Assembly: GCA_002102555.1 (NCBI GenBank)
Contig: MCFL01000056.1
Coordinates: forward strand, 62,001 to 126,000
Direction: 5' to 3'
Source: Catenaria anguillulae PL171
Taxonomy: Eukaryota > Blastocladiomycota > Blastocladiomycetes > Blastocladiales > Catenariaceae
DNA length: 64,000 nucleotides
Shown here: positions 56,656-64,000 of the stretch, in pieces
Layout of the letters: each line of letters opens with the position of its first letter
Numbering within the stretch: position 1 is the first letter of the stretch
The notes under the pieces: generated by a model
Databases searched by the model: none
What the model saw: the letters and a program-made list of their open reading frames with translations, nothing else
What the model was told of the DNA's origin: nothing
Position numbers and translations under genes: made by a program

Positions 56656-56940
56656 TGGCTCGCGCTGACCGCGCTCTGTCCGGTTGAGTGTCTGCTTACT
56701 GTGTTGTGCTTACTGTCGTCTTTGTGTCGTTTTTGTGAAATTTCTACAAGTCGGCTGTGTGTCTTGTTTGTTGCGTCATCGTGCCTTCATCAGGCGAAAG
56801 GTGTATCTGCATTTGGCGCCTTTGTCTTGGACGCGGGATCCTGCGACCAGGGGTATGACAGGCACGCGCATGGTTAATTACCATCGCCGCATGATTGGTG
56901 ACATGTCCACACGCCAACGACACATATAACTTGAAGCAAA

Positions 56941-57670
56941 ATGCCACTCATTCCCTCATCCATCATGTCCATCGCAAACGGCGCCCATTGCTCCCAGCCA
57001 ACCTTATCCCGGCAGTCTGAATCACTCGCCAAGCAAGGAATCATCACGCCCAAAGATGTTCTCCGTCTCAAAGGGCCAACAAACGACTTTTTGATCCCGT
57101 TTACGCCGTGCCGCCCGTTCAATTTCTCGGCTTTTCATCAAAGACAAGAGCACCGGTGAGATGTACTTCAATGTCAGTCCACCTGGCGAGCCGGGAGATC
57201 ACCTTCCGCTTCAACCCATTCAAGTTCCGAGGGTGTTGATCCAAATGTCTTCCGAACGGTGCGCTTCATTTACACGGTCAAAACATGTCAACGAACGGAG
57301 CAGGCTGACGCGTTGTCGCCCATGTTTCCCAGGTCGATTATACAATCAGTAAACGATTTCTGGACTGTCAAGAAGTCGCACAAGCTTGGTCTTTGGCGTC
57401 GGATCGAAGCCCCTCAAGCACTTTCGGATGATTGAGCGTCATTATGTCGGGTCCAAGCTAATCAAGTCGTTCGACTTTGACTTTGGATTCTGCATTCCCG
57501 GATCCCTCAACACCTGGGAAATCATTTACACCGTGCCATTGCTGGACAAGCGAATGCGCAAGGAGATGTTGGCGACACCTGGGGCAACCAAGGTTGATTC
57601 GTTTTTCTTTGCAGAGGGACAGCTTATCATGCACAACAAGGCATGCTTTACTTTTTGTGACGACCTGTGA
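56941..57670 (+). CDS. UNC119: UNC119 lipid-binding cargo carrier (PDE6D/GMP-PDE delta fold)
   Basis: Beta-sandwich protein that extracts myristoylated cargo such as G-alpha from membranes and delivers it to cilia. Start ATG 56941 (MPLIPSSIMSIANGAHCSQP). Conserved parts: GIITPKDVLRLKGPTNDFLI, then IKDKSTGEMYFNVSPP, then VDPNVFRT joined through intron 57259-57332 to VDYTISKRFLDCQEVAQ, then LVFGVGSKPLKHFRMIERHY, LIKSFDFDFGFCIPGSLNTW and EGQLIMHNKACFTFCDD. The C-terminal half is unmistakable (FRMIERHY, SFDFxFGFCIP, MHNKA). At least three, probably four one-base breaks lie near 57085-57130, 57202 and 57389; each is repaired by one added base. About 230 residues once joined, as in animals. Confidence 0.9.
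57259..57332 (+). other. Intron of the UNC119 gene
   Basis: CGAACG|GTGCGC ... TTTCCCAG|GTCGAT. Removal aligns DPNVFRTVDYTISKRF with the DPNAGRFVRYQFTPAF-type segment of animal UNC119 with equal length, which fixes both borders. Confidence 0.75.
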
Positions 57671-58538
57671 ATGTCATGTCTTGCCCACACCTGCTCCGTC
57701 CCTCGTTTCTTCCAACCTCGTGTTCCCGCTTTGCTGGTGGGAAGCAATCACCACAACTTTTTGTCTTGGCTGTGGACTCGTAATACATTCCCACAGTTCA
57801 AGCGACGCCAATAGGGAGCATGTGCATGCTGGCAGTCTCTTGACGGGAGTGAGCAAGCAAAATATGAGACACACTTCCAGATAGTCGTTGTCCGGGACAT
57901 GCCAGTGAGAAAACGATCCGCCCATGGGGCTCAAGCGAGTCAAGCGACGACACGTGCTGAATGTGAGACATTCCAGGCACTCCCGGCACCCGCCCTCCAA
58001 TGAGCGTACTGGGAGTTATGACAGCTGATATTACCTGCTGCCATGCCAGTCGTCGTGTCCAGGTCGTTTAATCGTGCATGTAAGTACATGTGGAAAATTG
58101 CAGCTTGCAGCATCAATCATCATTCGATTTCCACCAGATGTACAAAATCCGTGTTTCAGATGCGTTCGTGATCTGACAAATGGAAAGGTGTTTCAGGTTT
58201 CCAACACCTTCTGCAGGGCTGCAGCTTCAAGTCTGGCGTCATCTGTCCCACCGCAAGCACTGCACTGTCGCGCCGAATCACAAGTTTCTCCGTACGGCGC
58301 CCCGAAGATGCCGACGACGCCAAGTTTTGTTCTTCCTGGTGTGCCTGTCAACGGCCTGGGTTTATGTGAGCTTATATAAACAACTTGATCCCCCTCAAAT
58401 GCATCCGCCTTCTCAGCTTCAAGACCCCTGGTTCCATGTAAAATTCTGCCTCCTTGCAACCGTCGGCGGACCCAGCGGTGCATCCACACAATCCAGCCGA
58501 CACTCGCACGCCCATGTTACCCTCGCACAAGACACAAG
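57671..58538. other. Intergenic region between UNC119 and the 7TM receptor pair
   Basis: 868 bp without a supported gene. Frames on both strands are short and motif-free. Confidence 0.4.
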
Positions 58539-59987
58539 ATGGCGTCGACTCCCTCAACATCATGGACCGTACCCGTGAGCCTGGTCGCTCCAGGTAACTC
58601 GGCCATCCTCGGACTCCCTGCCATGTCCTATGCCATCCACATTGTCGCCCTCAGCTGCATCACCATCTCGCTCATTGGATCCTTCGCCGTCCTTCTCCAC
58701 ACATTTGACATCCCAGTCCCCGCAGTGGTCAGTTGTTGGACGGGTGGAGTCTTCCGGCCTACGGCCAGCCCAGCCGTGTCTCCGACTATGTGCGCGCCGA
58801 TGGCGGGAAAAAGGATTTTGCATCGCGGTTCTCATTCTACTTGGCGCTTGCAGACCTAACGTGGAGCATTGCCCATTCGTGCGATCATTTGGTGCTCTTG
58901 ATTGGGGCGTGTTTCCTCAAGAACGCATGAGCAAAGCCCTCGGATTTTGCTGTGGTTCTTCTTTGGATATCACCAGCTGATGCACTGCAGCTTGAGCTTC
59001 TATACGTATTTGCGGGTCGTCAAGAGTTTTCGGATTGAGCTGGGTTTGTAACGATCAAGCTCCATTGACGGCAGTCCGCCTGTTGATATGACTAACGGCA
59101 GCGGCCCGCTTGATTCTGTAGGCGCTTTCGATTGGCGATTGCAGGCATTTTGCTTTGGCGGCGTCGGAGCCCTCATTCCAGTTTTTTGGTCCGCCGTTCA
59201 TACAAAAATGCATGTCCCTACTACTGTCTCTCACCACCACCCACGACCATCGGCAGGTACATTGACGGGTTCGGATCAACCGGGTATTGGTGTTTGGCCA
59301 AGGCTGGGACGGTCGGCGGCGGCGTTGTGGCCATGGTTGTCACTGGCGTGTCTCTTCTGAATGCTATTGGGACCACCGGAAGGTATGCGACGTTACGCAT
59401 TACTTGTTTCCGTTGGTCAAATCTTTCCTGCCTGACTCTTTTCCAAACTTGCGTCTCGTAGCAACTTCTTGATCGCCACCAAACTCGAGCAGGTCATGCG
59501 CAGTGTCGAAATGCAGCAGGAGCAACGCACAAATGCAGCTCGCGCAGGCGTCGCGGTCCTTCGCAAGGTGATTGTCGGCCCAAAGCAACCAAGTGGATCC
59601 GGTGGCGGACAGCACAGCAGCAGCAACGGTGGCGGTGGTGGTGGCAGCGTCTCCCCCAACGCTTCCGCCACAGACGGCTCGTGGCAAAACGCCGTCCGCA
59701 TCTCAAACGAGCAACGCTCGCTCATCGCGTCTCAGTGCCTCGTCACGCTCATTCGGACTGCGTCGTTTGTTTACATTCCGCTGGCCATTTCGCTCTTCAC
59801 CTCTTCCATGTTCATGATCAAGGGATACGTCGAGCCCGCCTCGTGCTTGTTTGTGGTGTTTACGGCCAATGTCAGTGGATTTTTCAACGCCCGCGCATAC
59901 TTTACCAACGAGGCGCTCAAGATGACGATTCGGGTGCCCAATTATCGGCCAGAACAGCTGCCAGTCAAGATCCAACGCCACTTTTGA
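58539..59987 (+). CDS. Seven-transmembrane receptor-like protein, copy 1
   Basis: Start ATG 58539 (MASTPSTSWTVPVSLVAPGN). Hydrophobic segments in order: TM1 SYAIHIVALSCITISLIGSF; TM2 FSFYLALADLTWSIAHSCDH; TM3 region WFFFGYHQLMHCSLSFYTYL with a basic loop RVVKSFRI; TM4 FCFGGVGALIPVFW; TM5 around AGTVGGGVVAMVVTGVSLLN; a long Gly/Ser/Gln-rich third cytoplasmic loop; TM6 RTASFVYIPLAISLFTSSMF; TM7 CLFVVFTANVSGFFNARAYF. The N-x-x-AYF end of TM7 resembles the NPxxY position of rhodopsin-like GPCRs. Introns include about 59045-59120 and 59385-59461. One-base breaks near 58737 and near 58930-58960. The family is not one I can name; a G-protein-coupled receptor is the best guess. Ligand unknown. Confidence 0.68.
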
Positions 59988-60332
59988 GGATGCTGCCAGT
60001 GTGATTTGTCTTTCTCGTTGCGAGTTGGTGTGTTATGTGGACTGTGAATCGCATCTTTCAATATCCTTGCATAAACATAGATGGTTTTGTTTCGCTGAAT
60101 GCAGTCGCACAGACGGCATTGCCGAACACAACGTGGATTGACCAAGAGCCATTGGTCGGATCATGACAATCGACCACGAGAAACCCACACAGAGACTGTA
60201 AAGTCAGGTTTCGATCTATAAAGACTATGCAACCTGCATATGCCCTGACACTCAAACCGACACCCTGAATTTTATCCAGGCAGCAGAAGTGCAAAGCACC
60301 TGGATCATCTCGACCGACGTGACGGGGACGGA
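59988..60332. other. Spacer between the two 7TM genes
   Basis: 345 bp, no supported gene; contains the 3' end of copy 1 and the promoter of copy 2. Confidence 0.4.
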
Positions 60333-61788
60333 ATGCCTGCGGACATGGGCAACCCAACCATGTTTTGGATTGTTCACCTGGCCGCCTTAATCAACATTGT
60401 ATTGTCCATGGTCTCATGCGTCGCTGTACTGACGCACATGCACTTGCGAGCGCGTCGGGCGGCAAGACAGAGCATGGTTGCGAATGCAACAGCAGGTTCG
60501 CTTGACGCTGTATCGAACCAAGCAATATCGATCATGCGAGTCAAAACGACTACAAAACACTCTTTCGCGACCCGCCTCGCCCTATACTTGGCAATTGTGG
60601 ACTTGGCGTGGGGATGCTCGCACTTTCTGGATCATATGGTTCGGTTTCCAGTCCTGTTGGTCGTCCGATTCAGTTCGATCCTGACTGGACGTTTGCAATA
60701 GTGGTTGATGGTGACGAGGGAGTTTCCTCGCGATCCGTCAGTATTGGCCTGTCCGCCCATCTCTGGATCTGGTTTGGTTTCCACAACTGGTTCACGCCGT
60801 TCTCTCGGCCTACACTTATTCCAAAGTGTGCCACAACCGATCCGTGAAATGGGGTCGCCATGACTGGAAACTTCACACGGTTTGTGCGGTTCCGATTCTT
60901 GCTTTGACTCCCGTCTTTTACTTCACTGATGGCTTTGGGCCCGTTGGATACTGGTTCGTCGCCGTTCCGTCCTTACGCTGTCCTCGATTTGATTGCTGGT
61001 GCTAACATTTGGTGCTTGCTTGATTGTGTACGACTACGGCAGGTGCATGGGAAACGCTCGAACTACGTCAGGCCGACTTCTCAACTTCATGGCATGCGTT
61101 GTCTCAAGCATCAATGCCGTTGCAACAACTTGGGGGTATCACGCCATCCGCAAGACGTTACAATCTGTCGGCATGTCCATCGAGCTGGATACCGGCTATG
61201 GCGTCGGCGAGTTCATGAGGCACTTGTTCCCATTCCTCGGCCTCGGCCGGCTCTCACGCGCCGCGACCTCGGGCGGCGTACGAAGGCTAGCCGAAAGGAC
61301 GGTGTCGGAGCTCTGGCGACCTTCAACATTCCCTCGGCCATTCACCCACTTCCCAATGCAACCAGTGCTGCGATGAACGGCAACAACAACAACAACAACA
61401 ACGGCACCTTAGGCAAGGGCACTACCGACGAATCAGGCTCATCACTTGGCGCACACATTGGAAGCGCCGGGCACGGGACGACAGTCCTGTCGGGCCAGCC
61501 CAATCAGAAACCAAGCAACGCTGGCAGACCCACGAGCTCCGCGACGCGCTCGCAGCTGGCGCGCACTGCCTCAGCTCCATCATGCGCAGCGCCAGCTGGA
61601 TGTACATTCCACTGGCATTGAGTCTCGGTGCCGTCTCGCTGGCTAGTTTTGCAAACGTCATTGAGCCATTTTCGAATCTGGTGGTGGTGGTGACGGCAAA
61701 CTGCTCGGGTCTCGTCAATAGCTATGCCTATTTTTCAAACTATCGCGTCAAGAAGGAGTTGCTTGGATCTGATTACGATGACACTTGA
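60333..61788 (+). CDS. Seven-transmembrane receptor-like protein, copy 2
   Basis: Start ATG 60333 (MPADMGNPTMFWIVHLAALI). TM1 IVHLAALINIVLSMVSCVAV; TM2 RLALYLAIVDLAWGCSHFLD, which matches copy 1 (Y-L-A-x-x-D-L-x-W-x-x-x-H-x-x-D-H); later segments AVPILALTPVFYFTDGFGPV and LIAGANIWCLL/MLVLTFGACLIVYDYGRC; a long third loop with an Asn run (from a CAA/AAC repeat) and Gly/Ser; TM6 RSASWMYIPLALSLGAVSLA; TM7 FSNLVVVVTANCSGLVNSYA followed by YFSN. The TM6-TM7 part is clearly homologous to copy 1 (YIPLA-SL, VEP/IEP, TANxSG). Several frame breaks between 60640 and 61560, so the exact exon structure is not resolved. Tandem duplicate. Confidence 0.65.
61381..61402 (+). repeat. (CAA)n trinucleotide repeat
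   Basis: Seven and a third CAA units inside the third-loop coding part of 7TM copy 2, read as a run of asparagines in frame. Confidence 0.85.
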
Positions 61789-61897
61789 CAAGGAATGAAT
61801 CACTTTGTACAGCAGACATTTATGTTCTTATATGATAAGGAAGATACATAAAGGACAGTCAATACTTGAACAAGTGGAAAAGGGTTCGGCATCCGGA

Positions 61898-63500
61898 TCA
61901 CATGTTGGTCAGCGTGATGAGACGGGGACATTGCCTCATGGCGGTTGATGGCACAATGGGCGCAACCTCGGCCTTGCTGGGTGTCGTTGCTGCTGAAAGC
62001 TGCTTGTCACAAGTGGACGTGGCGTTGGGCGCGTGTCGCGTCATTGTGGGAACGGATTGCGCAGGTGCAGCCGCAGGTGTGGCGGGTGTGTTTGTGGGCG
62101 TGGTGGGTGCACTTGCGGGCGTGGCGGCCGTGCGTGCGGGTGAGGGTGTTGGTGCGGGCGCAGTGGCCTTTGGTGGCGCAAGGGAGAGGAAGGGCTCGGT
62201 TGGCGCAAGGAGTTGAAAGTGGGTGGCACCAACCCCAGGCCTTTCAATAACTTTGGCCGGCACGTAGCAAGTCACGCCTGTTTCCGGGTCATTGAGCTTG
62301 ACCTTGTTGGCGACACACACGACGGCATACTCAAGAGCCAAATCGAGATATGGTCCAAGAAACTCTACGATTTTGCCCATGTGTCACGATAGAAGAAGAG
62401 TGAGTCCACAGCTGGCAACGAACTGCGGGCCGAAGTCAAGTCTTACCTGCACCATATCGAGTTGGTGCGGCTGCTCAGCACAGGCGCCGTCAAGCTCAAC
62501 TCTGCGTGAACTTGCCCTGGTTCGCAATGACCTCTTCGAGATGTCCGTGGTTGTGTGTCGGGACAAAGTAGCCCATGCACGGCTCTTGTTTTTGTTGCGT
62601 GGCCCGTGTGTTGAAGACACCAATGCGAATTTGGCGATGCGGGAGCCTGGGGTCATCGATCGAGTAATTGACTTGTGTGGTTTCCGATTCACTCGGCGCT
62701 GAGACTGTCGTAAACAGGCAACCAGCTGAGTACAAAAGTAGATGCTTGATAGGAAATAGGCAATCACGCACAACAATGCGAACGGCCTGGTTACCCCGCC
62801 ACATGTGCCGAGTGGGACCCGCTCGACATCGCCGTGATAAACGAATGGACAAACATGAGTTTGTCGGCCCCCAATTCATGGCTGATCATGCTGAACATGG
62901 CGCTCCAAGCAGTTGCTCGACGATGGAAGGCGATCCAGGTATGCTGAACCTTGTGATGGCCGGCGGTGGCAGTGGTGGCACATATACGTGAACGGTGACT
63001 GGCATTGCGAGCACCGAGCAGGCTCGGATACAGGCCGCCGGCCGGTGCCGTTGATACGGCATAGTGACGATCGGCCGTATCAGCACCGCCCGTGCGTTGC
63101 GCAAGTCCCGTTCAATGAACACCGATTGCTTCGTGTGATCCAGGAGTGTGTGAGCAGGAGAAAAAAGGAGCAGTAAGAAAAAAAAGCAGACGAACCAGCA
63201 TCTCTGGAAACAAAGTCTGCAGAGCGACGAGTGTCGATTCACGCCCCCCTCCAATCTACCTGAGCAGCCGGGTGCTCGCCAGGCCGACACGATGTGCAAA
63301 GAGTACGAGGGAACCAGGTTCTGGTAACGAGTGTTGGGTCGGGTAGAGGTTGTCGGCGGTGGAGGCAACAAGGTTCTGCCCGAAGGTTGAAATCCATGCC
63401 AAGCAGCGTGGCCAGCAGTGCAATCTTGGCTGGAGTCCCTAGCGTCGTTGCGAGACGATCGGAAATGATTGGCACGGAAGGAACGGTCGACAGCTCGAGG
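61898..63500 (-). CDS. Unresolved multi-exon gene, hypothetical
   Basis: The best-supported piece is the 3' exon 61898-62370 or so, reading EFLGPYLDLALEYAVVCVAN and VKLNDPETGVTCYVPAKVIE, then an Ala/Pro/Thr-rich tail; the ATG at 62380 might be a start, but a GTAAGA donor at about 62446 and AG at about 62372 suggest it is spliced to upstream exons. Upstream minus-strand open pieces look protein-like: NYSIDDPRLPHRQIRIGVFN with THNHGHLEEVIANQGKF (62500-62690), AWSAMFSMISHELGADKLMF (62800-62940) and ATTLGTPAKIALLATLLGMD (63380-63460). I recognise no family. At 62780-62940 the plus strand also has a protein-like frame ending at a GTATGC donor, so the strand is not certain. Confidence 0.35.
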
Positions 63501-64000
63501 TGCATGGGCCAGTCTTGGGGTCTGGTGGTCTGGTCTGGTGGGTCGCGGGCAGCGGGCAGGGTCTGAGTGGAGCAAGATCAGTGAGAACAAGAGGAAGCGC
63601 ATACACATATATGTAAGCGAGAGCGCCCATATGATCTTTACAGTGTTTTTTTACGTCTGGCCAGGAGCGGCAGCCAAACAGAGGGATCGGCGACCCCAAC
63701 CGGCCTCACCCCACCTCACGCACATGCACGTGGCGTGACCCCAGGCCCGTGGGGCGCCGGCCCCGTCCGGCGTGATGATGCAAGATCTTGCAGATGGATG
63801 ACTCCTGTTGAGGCCGCCCTTTGACAAAATGAAAACGAGCGCGACCACCACAATTGCAACGGAACGGGAATCTGGAACAATCCGCCAGAATCTCCGTCCC
63901 TTATGTAAGTAGCTGAGCGACCAATGTACATTGCAATGGACCCATGGAAATACACTCAACGCCGTCCCTGATCCTGTAATTCCCGTCCCCACCCTCAAGC
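63501..64000. other. Unassigned right end
   Basis: No supported gene. Minus-strand frames reach the window edge but carry no motif; they could belong to the 5' part of the unresolved gene to the left. Confidence 0.4.

Noticed and set aside
57085-57390. Programmed -1 ribosomal frameshifting in UNC119
   Set aside because: Three to four shifts in 300 bp without slippery heptamers or stable downstream structures that I can see; sequence error is simpler.
1-64000. tRNA genes, rRNA, CRISPR arrays, bacterial operons or viral genes
   Set aside because: No cloverleaf with a GTTCGA-type T-loop, no regular repeat-spacer array and no viral hallmark gene was recognised; intron-split genes show a eukaryotic nuclear region.

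Overview
This window is nuclear DNA of a fungus, most likely a flagellated (zoosporic) early-diverging fungus. The fungal signal is a chitin synthase of the class IV/Chs3 type, a Zds-like protein and an Ear1/Ssh4-like SPRY adaptor. The flagellate signal is a kinesin-2 motor, a FOP (FGFR1OP/CEP43-like) basal-body protein and an UNC119 lipid-cargo carrier, none of which yeasts or moulds keep. A kaptin (KPTN)-like gene and an UNC119 gene also argue against Dikarya. I cannot separate Chytridiomycota from Blastocladiomycota by eye. Genes are dense, on both strands, and split by short GT-AG introns (mostly 54-100 nt) that I placed by joining conserved protein segments.

Layout: 1-1372 nothing assigned; 1373-3027 (-) membrane-anchored SPRY adaptor; 4254-~9080 (-) chitin synthase; 9196-10516 (-) CobW/COG0523 GTPase; 10726-10983 (-) small membrane ORF head-to-head with NDUFA1 (11040-11483 +); 11942-12746 (+) mitoribosomal mL46; 12906-14140 (-) FOP, divergent from kinesin-2 (14458-16979 +); 17385-21925 (+) diaphanous-type formin; 22474-25776 (-) Zds-like; 26345-28065 (-) two tandem GNAT acetyltransferases; 28713-~29974 (+) globin-sensor protein; 30264-31583 (-) replication factor C small subunit; 31849-33509 (-) RIC-8, divergent from kaptin (33736-36476 +); 36519-39464 (-) RDH54/RAD54B, divergent from a Zip3/RNF212-type RING protein (39892-41049 +); 41219-43044 (-) unknown coiled-coil protein; 43984-45955 (+) GPI-type tyrosinase; 47056-47892 (+) unknown; 48126-48880 (-) C2-domain protein; 49857-56655 (+) ZNFX1-type helicase; 56941-57670 (+) UNC119; 58539-59987 and 60333-61788 (+) two related 7TM receptors; 61898-~63500 an unresolved gene, probably on the minus strand.

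Themes: zoospore flagellum (kinesin-2, FOP, UNC119), G-protein signalling (RIC-8, two 7TM receptors, UNC119 as carrier of acylated G-alpha), polar growth and wall (chitin synthase, formin, Zds), meiotic recombination (RDH54 and Zip3-like, head-to-head) and RNA silencing (ZNFX1/Hrr1-like).

A strong technical signal runs through the window: in more than twenty places a conserved protein continues in the frame that is reached by adding one base, usually next to a short homopolymer. I read this as one-base consensus deletions in the assembly rather than gene death. Coordinates below therefore span broken reading frames where noted. Start codons were checked as ATG unless stated.
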